NCBI RefSeq assembly: GCF_020166415.1
Contig: NZ_JAIQXV010000018.1
Coordinates: forward strand, 40,781 to 104,780
Source: Deinococcus multiflagellatus
Lineage (GTDB): Bacteria; Deinococcota; Deinococci; Deinococcales; Deinococcaceae
Reading direction: 5' to 3'
Length of the DNA stretch: 64,000 nt
In this document: piece after piece, positions 1 to 8,537 of the stretch
Position numbering within the stretch: the stretch's first letter is position 1
Layout: every line of letters starts with the position of its first letter
Notes under the pieces: model-generated
Database searches by the model: none
Told to the model about the DNA's origin: nothing
The model's input: only the letters and a program-made list of their open reading frames with translations
Position numbers and translations under genes: made by a program

Positions 1-21
1 TGTACCCAGGGCGCCGCGCGC

Positions 22-27
22 TATCGT
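22..27 (+). promoter_or_regulatory. -10 box of leaderless promoter, HNH-like gene
   Basis: TATCGT ends 6 bp before the ATG at 34. This leaves no room for a ribosome binding site, so the mRNA is probably leaderless. Confidence 0.5.
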
Positions 28-33
28 GGCCCG

Positions 34-366
34 ATGGGTCGGAAAGAACGGGCGCAGGCAAGTTGGACGGAGGACGCGCAGGAGCAGCCGCAGGACGTCT
101 GCGTGCTGTGCGGGCGGGAGGGCGAAATGACCGACCACCACCTGATACCCAAGTCGCAGGGCCGCCGCCAGGGCGTGAAACTGGGCCAGATTCCCACCGT
201 GAAGATGTGCGCCGCCTGCCAGGGTTTCCTCTCCAAAACGTTCAGCAACGCAGAACTGGCGAACGAGTTGAACACCGTAGAAGCCATCCTGGCACGCGAG
301 GAAGTGCAGAAGTTCGTGAAATGGGTGCAGAAACAACCGCTCAGCCGGGGCGTGCGGGTGCACTGA
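34..366 (+). CDS. small HNH-endonuclease-like protein
   Basis: A 110-aa protein with an HNH-family core: CVLC at about residues 23-26, DHHLIPKSQG at about 34-43 and CAAC at about 58-61, so the zinc-binding cysteine pairs and the first catalytic His pair are present. In ordinary family members the second CxxC is followed by His and then another His (CHxxIH); here the run is CAACQGFLSKTF, so both expected His positions differ. It could be an inactive or divergent member. The start at 34 fits the -10 box at 22-27. It converges on the AAA+ ATPase gene, and a shared hairpin lies between them. Host function is not known. Confidence 0.8.
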   Translation: MGRKERAQASWTEDAQEQPQDVCVLCGREGEMTDHHLIPKSQGRRQGVKLGQIPTVKMCAACQGFLSKTFSNAELANELNTVEAILAREEVQKFVKWVQKQPLSRGVRVH

Positions 367-390
367 CCCCCAGAGGAAGCTGGGGTTATT
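367..390. terminator. bidirectional hairpin between convergent genes
   Basis: CCCCAG at 368-373 pairs with CTGGGG at 380-385 over a 6-nt loop. It sits directly between the two stop codons (364-366 on plus, 386-388 on minus). The T-run is short (TTATT), so it is a weak terminator at best. Confidence 0.45.
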
Positions 391-3300
391 CGCCCGGTGA
401 ATGCCGCCCGGTGGCCCCCACCGGCCCGGCCGGGCCCCGCACCACGTTTTGCCGCTTGCGAATCACCTCGACCAGTTCGTAGATCGCCGCGTTCGTCTGG
501 TCCTGCTTCTGGGTGGTGGCGGCCAGCCCGGCCAATAAGGGCGCCAGGGCCGCGCGCAGTGCCGTGTCGTCGGGGGCCGGGGCAAGCGGGGCAGTCGAGG
601 CCGGCCGCTCGTGAAAGCCGCGTGTCAGTTCGCGCAGCAGGGGGGCCAGCCCTTCGCGCAGGGCGTCGGCCAGCGGTTCAGCCGAGGGTGGGGGAGCGGT
701 GGGGGCCGGCATGGGCGTTTGCCGCGTGCCCAGCCCCTGCAGGCCCTGGGCAATATCGGCCAGCTGGGCCACCATGCGCGCGCCGGTGTCGGCGTCGTCG
801 CCGCCCATCGCCTTGTTGCGGCGGTAGTCGGCCTTGATCGCTTCCCAGCGCGCGGCCTGCTCGGGGGTCAGGGTGCCGCGCAGTTCGGCCAGCTTCAGCA
901 GGTTTTCCTCGGCGCCGGTGGTCAGCAGTTGCGCCTCGCCCTGGTAGTGGTCGGTGACCACCTGATCCACCTCGGCGTCGGTCATCACCGCGCTGATTTT
1001 CTCGGCCAGCTTGTTCATGTTGCGGTAGCTGCCCTGCAGCTTGAAGGGCGGCTCGGTGCGGTAGCGGTCGTCCTGGGCGGCGCTGGCGATGTACTGCGCG
1101 TTGATGCGGGCCAGATCGTCCCGCACAGCCAGCAACTTTTGCAGCGTGCCCACGATCTCCTCGACCTCGGCGGCGGAATACGGGTGAGAGAGGTTGTTGG
1201 TGCTGACTTCCTGGCCCTGGGCGCGGTTCACCAGCAGGTACAGGTCGTTCAGGTCGCGGGTTGCCAGTGGGGCCAGCACCGGGTTGCTGGTCAGGCTGTT
1301 TTCGAGGTACGAAAGCCGGAAAGCGTCCTCCATGCCGCCCAGCACGTCGCCCAGGTTGTAGATATCGGCGCGGTTGGCCAGCATATCGGGGATCTTGAAG
1401 ACCTCGCCGGATTCGGTGTAGGGGTTCCCGGCCATGACCACCGCGAACTTGCGCCCGCGCAGGTCGTAGGTTTTGGGCTGGCCGCGCCACACGCCCTCAA
1501 TACGGCGGGTGCCGTCGGTCAGCGAGATGAATTTCTGCAGGAATTCGGGGTGGGTATGCTGAATGTCGTCCACGTACAGCATCACGTTGCCGCCCATTTC
1601 CAGGGCCAGATTCAGCTTCTCCAGTTCCTGGCGGCTGCCCGCGTCCGGGGCCTGGGCCGGGTCCAGCGAGCGCACCTCGTGGCCCAGGCTGGGGCCGTTG
1701 ACCCGCACAAACACCAGGCCCAGGCGGTGGGCCACGTATTCCATCAGGGTGGTTTTGCCGTAGCCGGGCGGCGAGATCAGCATCAGCAGGCCCATCAGGT
1801 CGCTGCGCTTGCCCTCGCCGGCCGTGCCCATCTGCTTGGCGAGGTTGTCCCCGATGATCGGCAGGTACACCTCTTGAATCAGGCGGTTGCGCACAAAGGA
1901 GGTCAGCGGCCGGGGACGCAGTTCGTCCAGCCGCAGCCGGGCGCGTTCCTGCGCCGTGGCCTCCTGCCGCGCGGCCTGATACCGCTGGAAGCCCGGCAGG
2001 AAGTCGCTGCGGTGGCGCTCCAGGCGGGTCAGCAGGTCGTCCGGGGCCACGGACAGCGTGCCGCCCTGAATGCGCGGGTGCCCGCTCAGCAGCCCCGTGA
2101 CCTGGGTGCCCAGGGGCACGTCGCGCACGGTGTGGGACACGGCAGCCCCGAACAGGCGCAGGGCCGCCGCTTCGGGCACGGCGCGGGCCAGCGGCGCCCA
2201 CGGCGGCGCGGCGCACAGGGCGCCCAGCCAGTGGCGCAGCAGCGCCCAGCGGCCCGCAAGGTCGCCCTCCAGCTGCGCCAGCGAGTGGGCCAGGGTGCCC
2301 TGCAGCCCGGCCGTCTGCAGCTGGGTGTCCAGGGCCGCGTTCAGGTCGGCGGCGGCCTGTGAAAAGCTCAGGGTGGGGGCGGGGGCCTTTAACTCGTCGC
2401 CCAGGAAGGCGGCGGCCTGCCGGGCGTCCAGCGGCGTGTGGGGCAGCCCGGCCCCGGTCAGGAACGCGGCCACCTCGGCGGCCAGGGTGCCCAGCGCCGT
2501 GTCCAGCGCCTCGCGGCGGCCAAACAGCGCGTGCATGGCGTGGGCGTTGCCAAAGGCCACGTGCCAGTGCGCGCGCCGCGCCGGGTGTTCGGCCCAGTAG
2601 GCGGTGGCCAGGGCGCGGGCGGCAGGCGGGTAGACCAGGGTGCCCGCCGCCTGCAGCAGCGGGAGCAGCGCCTGCAGCAGCCGCGCGGCGTCGTGGTCGT
2701 GAATGCCTTTCTCGTAGCCCTCGCGGTAGCGGGGCGCGGCAAAGGCGGCCACCGTGCGGCTCAGGTCGTCGGGGCTCAGGGCGTGCAGCCCGGCCAGGGT
2801 CAGGCCTTCCTGTCCGTCCTGGGCGGCGCGCAGCACCTCGCCCGCCAGATATTCCGCGCGGCTCAGCTCGGCGGATTCCGAAACCAGGGTGGCCGACCAG
2901 TAGGCGCGCAGGTCGTTCAGCGCCGGGTGGTCCAGCGGGTCCAGGTACTCGGTGCCGGTGAGGTGCACCGCCAGGTCGTCGCCGCGTGGCAACAGGGTCA
3001 GGTCCAGCGGCTGGGTATTGACGTTAAAGCGGTGACGGCCCAGGCGAATCACGGTGCCGTCGCCCTCGAACAGCTCGGTGCGGTCGCGCAGGCTGCGGGC
3101 CGCCTGATCGCGGGCAGCTTTCAGGCGCGCGTCCAGATCGTCGGCCTTGACGGTGTCTTTCAGCTCGCGCAGCCGCGCTGCGAGGTCGCGCACCTTCACG
3201 ATCAGCGGATCACTGGCAAAAAAGGCGTTCAGCTCGTCCAGCATCTTCAGGCGGGCCGCGCGGCCCCCCAGCCCCGAGAGAATGCGGCTGGCGGCGTCCA

Positions 3301-5638
3301 TGACGCTCTGGGCCTTGCGCTGGCGCTCGTCCTGCAGGGTCTGGCGCCGCGCCTCAAAGGCCTCGCGCACCTCGTCGCGCTTGGTCAGGATGTCGGGCAG
3401 AAACGTCTCGTCGTCGCCAAACTGCCCTTCCAGTTCCTCCAGGCCCACCAGGGCGCGCGCCAGCCCCTCCTCGGCCTTTTCGGGGGTGGTGGCGCGGCCC
3501 AGGGCGCTGGCCACCGCCTGCGCATACAGGCCAAGCTGCGCGGCAAACTGCGCGGTGCGCTCGCCGGCCCCCAGGGCCTTGCGGGCCTGCTCGGCGCGGG
3601 CCCGGACCCCGTTCAGGCGCCCGTACAGGGCCGCGATGGCTTCGACCACGCGGGTGCGCGCGGCAGCGTCCTCCACGGGCAGCGCGCCCAGCAATTCTGA
3701 GAGCAGGTCCAGTTCCGCCGACAGCCCGGCCAGGGCGTCCAGGGCCTCGGTGAGGGCGCGGCTGGTGTCGGCGGCGTCGATCTGCGCGGCCAGGGTGTCC
3801 AGGCGGGCGGCCAGTGGAGCCAGGGCCTCCGGGGTGTTCAGAAAGGCGCCGGTCGCCAGCCCCAGGCGGGCGTGGGCCTCCTGCACCGCGCTGGTCATGG
3901 TGTCCAGCGCCGCAAGGTCCATGTAGCGCCCCTCGCGCAGGGTCAGCAGGCGCCCGCGCAGGGCGTTCAGGTCGGCCAGGGCCGCCACGTACTCGTCAAT
4001 GCGGGTCCAGTCCTCGGGGCGCACGCGGGCCAGCAGCGCGCGGTGGTCGGCCTGCGCCGCCTGCAGGGCCTGGGCGGCGGCGGCGCGCAGGCTCTGCACC
4101 TTCTCGAACTCGTCCAGCACCGTTTCGGTGGTCACCACGATGCCGTGCAGCAGGGTACGCAGGCCGCCCGTGTGCTCGTCGTCGAACCAGCGGTGCTGGT
4201 CAAAGAGCCGCCGGGTGGCCCCTTCCAGGCGCGCGTACCGCTCGGCGCTCACCGAGGGGTGCTCGATCTCGCGCGCCAGTTCATAGAGGTTGGACACGCC
4301 GCGCACCAGTTCCGCGTTGCCCAGTCGCCCCAGGTACGAGGTGCCGGGCGGGCGGCTGGCGGCGTAGAGGTCGCTGACAAAGGGGGTCTGCCACACCTGC
4401 ATGGGGTGCACGCGCGTGGGCTCGCCGGATTCGGCGTGGAACAGCACCATCCGGCCGTCGGGCAGCGGGGCCCAGCCGTGGGCCAGCATGGGCGGCTGCA
4501 CCTCGCGCCGGATCAGGTTGTAGACAAACAGCGCCGACAAGCCGCTGTCTGGCTCGGAAAAGACATACAGCACGTCCTCGCCGTTGGGCGAGCGCACCAC
4601 GCGGCCCAGGCCCATCCCGGCGTGGGCGGCCTCGAAGGCGCGGTGGTCGCCGCCCTGCAGGTAATAGCCGCCCGGAAAGATCAGGCCGTGGTCTTCGGGC
4701 AGGCTCACGCAGGCGCGGGTGATCGCGTCGTTGCGCGTCACCTGCCGGGTCAGGGTGTTGTAGATCAGGCCGCGCCAGACCTTCTCGCGGTAAGGCAGCA
4801 CCCGCAGCAGAATCAGGGTGCCCACCTGCGCAAATTCAAAGGTCGCGTCGTCCAGCGACTGGGTGCGGTCTTCCACCGGCTCGCTGTAGATGCCCTGGCC
4901 GGTTTCGGTGTTGTTCTCCACCTTGATGGTCAGGTCGCCGCCGCTGGTTTCCACGAACAGGGTGTCGAGGATATTCAGGTGCGGAAAGCGCCCGCTGACC
5001 GCCTGCTCGCGCCCGGCGCGGGTCCACTCGAAATCGAAGGGAGCCGGCGCCTTCAGGTCGCGCTCGCCCCGGGCGTCCAGATACGTGACCTCGCCCGCCG
5101 GGCCCAGGGCCCAGCGAAAGACGCGGCGGTCGCTGCTGCGCTCGCCAATCTGAAAGGCGGCCAGCAGTTTGTCGCCTTGCACGCTCAGGGTCAGCAGCCG
5201 CGCGTGCTTGTAGTAGGCGTACAGTTCGTCGAAGTCGCGGGTAAAGGCTGGGTCGGCCAGGAAGGTGCCCTTCAGGCTGACCGGCTCCACGTCGTATGCG
5301 CCGCCCACCTCTACCAGCTGGTACAGGCCGAACACGTCCGCCACCTGGGTCTGGGTTTTCAGGCCCAGAAACACGTTGAAGCCGAACAGCAGCTGTCCCC
5401 CCACCTGCACCACGCTGCGGCCCACCCCGTTGTGCTCGGTCTGCACCCGGAAGCGGCCCAGCAGGCTCAGGCGGCTGTCCCCGAACTCGGCCACGCGCCC
5501 GGCATTCAGGTCGTCGGCCACGCGGCGCAGCTGCGCGCCCTGGGCCAGCAGCCGCTTGCGCAGCACCTCATAGGCGCCGCCTTCGGCCACCGCCTGATCC
5601 AGAGACGTGTCGGGGGTGGGCAGGGCAGGGTCGGTCAT
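386..5638 (-). CDS. giant AAA+ ATPase of the DNA-repair-ATPase type, flotillin-associated
   Basis: A 1750-aa protein. The N-terminal 430 residues are beta-rich, without coiled coil, of the type annotated DNA repair ATPase. Residues about 480-860 are rich in Ala/Leu/Glu/Arg heptads and probably form coiled coil. The AAA+ module has Walker A SPPGYGKTT at about residue 1290 and Walker B VMLYVDDIQ about 70 residues later. It lies downstream of flotillin and YqiJ-like genes on the same strand, separated by a strong hairpin at 5679-5712. Linked flotillin plus AAA+ gene sets have been proposed to act in membrane stress or remodelling; the DNA repair name is inherited from annotation and not shown by this sequence. 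The start ATG is 82 bp downstream of the flotillin stop. Confidence 0.85.
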   Translation of the reverse strand: MTDPALPTPDTSLDQAVAEGGAYEVLRKRLLAQGAQLRRVADDLNAGRVAEFGDSRLSLLGRFRVQTEHNGVGRSVVQVGGQLLFGFNVFLGLKTQTQVADVFGLYQLVEVGGAYDVEPVSLKGTFLADPAFTRDFDELYAYYKHARLLTLSVQGDKLLAAFQIGERSSDRRVFRWALGPAGEVTYLDARGERDLKAPAPFDFEWTRAGREQAVSGRFPHLNILDTLFVETSGGDLTIKVENNTETGQGIYSEPVEDRTQSLDDATFEFAQVGTLILLRVLPYREKVWRGLIYNTLTRQVTRNDAITRACVSLPEDHGLIFPGGYYLQGGDHRAFEAAHAGMGLGRVVRSPNGEDVLYVFSEPDSGLSALFVYNLIRREVQPPMLAHGWAPLPDGRMVLFHAESGEPTRVHPMQVWQTPFVSDLYAASRPPGTSYLGRLGNAELVRGVSNLYELAREIEHPSVSAERYARLEGATRRLFDQHRWFDDEHTGGLRTLLHGIVVTTETVLDEFEKVQSLRAAAAQALQAAQADHRALLARVRPEDWTRIDEYVAALADLNALRGRLLTLREGRYMDLAALDTMTSAVQEAHARLGLATGAFLNTPEALAPLAARLDTLAAQIDAADTSRALTEALDALAGLSAELDLLSELLGALPVEDAAARTRVVEAIAALYGRLNGVRARAEQARKALGAGERTAQFAAQLGLYAQAVASALGRATTPEKAEEGLARALVGLEELEGQFGDDETFLPDILTKRDEVREAFEARRQTLQDERQRKAQSVMDAASRILSGLGGRAARLKMLDELNAFFASDPLIVKVRDLAARLRELKDTVKADDLDARLKAARDQAARSLRDRTELFEGDGTVIRLGRHRFNVNTQPLDLTLLPRGDDLAVHLTGTEYLDPLDHPALNDLRAYWSATLVSESAELSRAEYLAGEVLRAAQDGQEGLTLAGLHALSPDDLSRTVAAFAAPRYREGYEKGIHDHDAARLLQALLPLLQAAGTLVYPPAARALATAYWAEHPARRAHWHVAFGNAHAMHALFGRREALDTALGTLAAEVAAFLTGAGLPHTPLDARQAAAFLGDELKAPAPTLSFSQAAADLNAALDTQLQTAGLQGTLAHSLAQLEGDLAGRWALLRHWLGALCAAPPWAPLARAVPEAAALRLFGAAVSHTVRDVPLGTQVTGLLSGHPRIQGGTLSVAPDDLLTRLERHRSDFLPGFQRYQAARQEATAQERARLRLDELRPRPLTSFVRNRLIQEVYLPIIGDNLAKQMGTAGEGKRSDLMGLLMLISPPGYGKTTLMEYVAHRLGLVFVRVNGPSLGHEVRSLDPAQAPDAGSRQELEKLNLALEMGGNVMLYVDDIQHTHPEFLQKFISLTDGTRRIEGVWRGQPKTYDLRGRKFAVVMAGNPYTESGEVFKIPDMLANRADIYNLGDVLGGMEDAFRLSYLENSLTSNPVLAPLATRDLNDLYLLVNRAQGQEVSTNNLSHPYSAAEVEEIVGTLQKLLAVRDDLARINAQYIASAAQDDRYRTEPPFKLQGSYRNMNKLAEKISAVMTDAEVDQVVTDHYQGEAQLLTTGAEENLLKLAELRGTLTPEQAARWEAIKADYRRNKAMGGDDADTGARMVAQLADIAQGLQGLGTRQTPMPAPTAPPPSAEPLADALREGLAPLLRELTRGFHERPASTAPLAPAPDDTALRAALAPLLAGLAATTQKQDQTNAAIYELVEVIRKRQNVVRGPAGPVGATGRHSPGE

Positions 5639-5678
5639 GGGGAAAAAACCTCAGAGGAAAGGGGAGGAAAGAGGGGAA

Positions 5679-5712
5679 AGCGGGGCGGGCACACACGAGG
5701 GCCCGCCCCGCT
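5679..5712 (-). terminator. strong GC hairpin (attenuator/terminator) between flotillin and ATPase genes
   Basis: AGCGGGGCGGGC (5679-5690) is a perfect 12-bp inverted repeat with GCCCGCCCCGCT (5701-5712), loop 10 nt. In minus orientation it is followed by a pyrimidine-rich stretch (5645-5678) and not a clean U-tract. It probably reduces read-through into the ATPase gene. Confidence 0.55.
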
Positions 5713-5720
5713 GGCGTGGG

Positions 5721-7697
5721 TCAGGCCTGGGTGTTGGCGCTGCCCTGGGCGGTGCTCTGGGGCACGTTCACGCCAAAGCGCTGCAGCACGCTCTGGACCA
5801 GAGGGCTTTTCTGGGTAAAGCCTTCCACCGCCTTGCCCAGCGACAGGGCCTTGCTGAGGGCCTCGAACATGCCGCCCTCGCCGCCCACGAGGTCAATCTT
5901 GGCGCTGCGCAGGGCGCTGGCAATGACTTCGGCGTTCTCCTTGCTGATTTCCTTGCCAGCCTCAATAGACGCCAGGGCCTGCTGCAGGCTGGTTTCCAGG
6001 GCCATGCGGTATTCCTCGTGGCTGCGGGCCTCGGGACTCATCTGGCCCATGGCATTGAACTTGCCGGTCAGGCCCTCGGCCTCGGCGGTCATCTTCTTCA
6101 GGGTGGCGCTGGCCTCGGCGCTGCCCAGGGCCTCGGTGGCGGTGGCGCGGGCCTGCCCCATGCGGGCCTCGCCCTCGGCCTGGGCGCTCAGGCGCTCGGC
6201 CATCACGCGGGCGTCGGCGCTGCCCTGCTTGTAGTTGGCGTCGGCCTTGGCTTCAATCACGCGGGCCTCGGCGGTGCCCACCTTCTCAATGGCGGCGGCG
6301 CTGGCTTCCTGCACCAGGGCCTGGGCCAGACCGGGCGCGGCCTGCTCCACCTTGGTGGCCTCGGCCAGCATCTTCTTGGCTTCGGCCTGCCGGCTGGCGG
6401 CATCGAATTCGGCCTGGGCAATGGTGGTCAGCTCGGTGGCGCGGTACTTGGCGGCTGCCTCGGCGGCTTCGGCGGCCTTGATTTCCTTGACCAGGGTTTC
6501 CTGGGCGCTGGCTTCAGCGGCCAGCACGCGCACCTGCTTGGCGCGGTCGGCGGCGCTGACCTCGCGCACCTCGTTGATGCGCTCCTCTTCCTGGGCCACG
6601 GTCTTGTCAATCGCCACGCGCTCGCGGGTGATGTTCGCCACGTCCATCACGCCTTGCTCCACGGCCTTGTCGCGCTCGACCTCCTGCAGTTTGACCTCGC
6701 GGTCGGTGGTCACGGCTTCCATCTTGGCGGCGCGGGCCACGCGCTCGGCTTCAATGGCAATGGCGCGCAGGCGGTTTTGCTCGGCGATTTCCACCTGCCG
6801 CTGGCGCTCCTGCTCGCGGATTTCCACCTGCTCGGTGGTCTGAATGCGGGCCTGCTCGGCCACGAGGCGCTGCTCTTCTTTCACGCGGTCGGTTTCGGCG
6901 CGCTCGCGGGCCTGAATGGTTTCAATCTCGCGCTTCTGGCGGGCTTCGGCCTCGGCCTGCTGGCGTTCCAGGGCCAGGGTGGCTTCCCGGGTTTCCACGT
7001 TCTTCTTGGTCACGGCGAGGTGCTCGTTCTGCTCCAGTTCGTTGGTCACGACGTTCTGGGCGGCTGTCAGCTCGGTGATCTTGCGAATGCCCTCGGCGTC
7101 CATGATGTTGTTCTGGTCCAGCATGCTCTTGGGCGTCTGTTCCAGGTAGTCAATCGCCACGTCTTCGAGCACGTACCCGTTCAGGTCGCGGCCAATCACG
7201 TTCACCACGGCGTCGCGGAATTCCTCGCGCTTCTCGAACAGTTCGATGAACTCGAACTTCTTGCCCACGGTCTTCAGCGCCTCGGAAAATTTGGCGTTGA
7301 ACAGCTCATCCACCGCCTTGTGGTCGCTGGCCCGGTTGGCGCCAATCGCCTTGGCGACCTTCAGCACGTCTTCGGGCGTTTCATTCACGCGCAGGTAATA
7401 CGCCACCGTGATGTCGGCACGGATGTTGTCCTTGCAGATCAGGCCCTCTTTGCCCCGGCGGTCCACCTGCAGGGTGATCAGCGAAATGCGCATCACCTCG
7501 GCCTTGTAGAGCACGGGCACAACCAGCGCGCCGGTAAAGCGCACCTTGGGCCGCGCGGACAGGTCGTTCACGATCAGGGCGGTGCCCTGTTCGACCTTCA
7601 CGTAAAAGGCGCGCACAATCCCAATCAGGGCCAGCAGCACCAGCAGAAACACACCCAGGCCAACCACGAACGGCAACAGCAACGACAGATCAGGCAT
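5721..7697 (-). CDS. flotillin / SPFH-domain protein (YqiK-like)
   Basis: A 658-aa protein. One N-terminal transmembrane segment (about residues 5-30) is followed by an SPFH/band-7 domain (about 30-210) and then a very long Glu/Ala/Arg-rich flotillin coiled coil (about 210-560). Flotillins form oligomeric membrane microdomain scaffolds. The gene begins 2 nt after the stop of the YqiJ-like gene with AAGGAG about 8 nt upstream of its ATG, so the two are co-translated. E. coli yqiJ-yqiK has the same order. The pairing with the ATPase downstream suggests a three-component membrane-stress module (inference). Confidence 0.9.
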   Translation of the reverse strand: MPDLSLLLPFVVGLGVFLLVLLALIGIVRAFYVKVEQGTALIVNDLSARPKVRFTGALVVPVLYKAEVMRISLITLQVDRRGKEGLICKDNIRADITVAYYLRVNETPEDVLKVAKAIGANRASDHKAVDELFNAKFSEALKTVGKKFEFIELFEKREEFRDAVVNVIGRDLNGYVLEDVAIDYLEQTPKSMLDQNNIMDAEGIRKITELTAAQNVVTNELEQNEHLAVTKKNVETREATLALERQQAEAEARQKREIETIQARERAETDRVKEEQRLVAEQARIQTTEQVEIREQERQRQVEIAEQNRLRAIAIEAERVARAAKMEAVTTDREVKLQEVERDKAVEQGVMDVANITRERVAIDKTVAQEEERINEVREVSAADRAKQVRVLAAEASAQETLVKEIKAAEAAEAAAKYRATELTTIAQAEFDAASRQAEAKKMLAEATKVEQAAPGLAQALVQEASAAAIEKVGTAEARVIEAKADANYKQGSADARVMAERLSAQAEGEARMGQARATATEALGSAEASATLKKMTAEAEGLTGKFNAMGQMSPEARSHEEYRMALETSLQQALASIEAGKEISKENAEVIASALRSAKIDLVGGEGGMFEALSKALSLGKAVEGFTQKSPLVQSVLQRFGVNVPQSTAQGSANTQA

Positions 7698-7699
7698 CT

Positions 7700-8311
7700 C
7701 TAATACTCCTTGGCACTTGGCGTTTCAGACGCCACTTGATAGCGGTGGGTTTCGGGGTCGTAGGCCAGCAGCACCACGCGCTGGCCGCGCACCGGGCGGT
7801 CTGGGGGCAGGGCGCGCGCCTCGAAGATCAGGCCGGCGCCGCCGTCGTCCACCGTCACGCGCCCGGAAGTGGCGTCCACGGCCGCCGAGGCCACGGTGGC
7901 GCGCCGGCCCACCAGATCGGCGGCGGCGGTGGGCTCGCTCTGGGCACTCAGGCGCCGCAGCGGGCGCAGCAGCGCGGCCGTCAGGGCAGCGGCCAGCGGC
8001 AGGGACAGCGCCAGGGTCAGCACCCCGGCCCCGAACTGCACGCCCGCCGGAAGCCCTGAAAGCACCAGCCGCTGCGCCATGTAGGTGCCCACCCAGCCCA
8101 GAAAGGTCAACACCGTCAGCACCAGCAGGGCCGGAACGCCGCTCAGCCCCAGACGGGCCCCCAGGCCAGCGGCGCCCCCCAGCGCGCCGTCCAGGCCGTC
8201 GCTGTCCAGCAGCCCCAGGGCCACCAGCAGCCAGCCCAGCACGCACGCAGCAAAGACCGCGCTCCACAGCGCGGCCGGGAAACTCAGCGCCGTGTTCAGA
8301 AAGGTGTTCAA
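7700..8311 (-). CDS. YqiJ-like / NfeD-family membrane protein
   Basis: A 203-aa protein with hydrophobic segments near residues 8-35, 55-85 and 95-120, and a soluble C-terminal part (about 135-195) that looks like the OB-fold of NfeD/YqiJ proteins (RRATVASA, GAGLIFEARAL, GQRVVLLAYDPETHRYQV). NfeD-class proteins partner flotillins. The only plausible start is TTG at 8309-8311, with GGAG about 8 nt upstream. It heads the operon with flotillin 2 nt downstream. A candidate -10 (TAGCCT on the minus strand) lies about 45 nt upstream. Confidence 0.8.
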   Translation of the reverse strand: MNTFLNTALSFPAALWSAVFAACVLGWLLVALGLLDSDGLDGALGGAAGLGARLGLSGVPALLVLTVLTFLGWVGTYMAQRLVLSGLPAGVQFGAGVLTLALSLPLAAALTAALLRPLRRLSAQSEPTAAADLVGRRATVASAAVDATSGRVTVDDGGAGLIFEARALPPDRPVRGQRVVLLAYDPETHRYQVASETPSAKEY

Positions 8312-8525
8312 TGCAGGCTCCGGGGAGCGGGCGGGAAGGGCATACCGCCCAGGCTAGCGGGCCCCGGGGGCGGGGTGGGCCGCATCTGCGGCGGGCGGTG
8401 GGGGGGCTGGGGGGTCATGCTTCTCACTACGCCTTCACCTTCGCCCGGGTTTCCGGAGGGGGAAGTGGGGGCAGGTCACCCCCTGGGCGCCCCCAGATTC
8501 AGAGGCGGGTCAGCCCAATGCCCTA

Positions 8526-8531
8526 TACCCT
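8526..8531 (+). promoter_or_regulatory. -10 box of leaderless promoter, S8 protease
   Basis: TACCCT ends 6 bp before ATG 8538, the same geometry as many other starts in this window. Confidence 0.5.
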
Positions 8532-8537
8532 GGGGGT

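Noticed and set aside
611..2362. 583-aa open frame antisense to the AAA+ ATPase gene
   Set aside because: GC-rich shadow frame, rich in Gln/Gly/Val/His with no domain; the minus strand carries recognisable ATPase motifs.
3872..5818. 648-aa plus-strand frame over the ATPase N-terminus
   Set aside because: Shadow of the real minus-strand gene; no conserved motifs.
5607..7703. 698-aa plus-strand frame antisense to flotillin
   Set aside because: Gly/Leu/Ala/His-rich mirror of the coiled coil; the flotillin reading has clear SPFH features.
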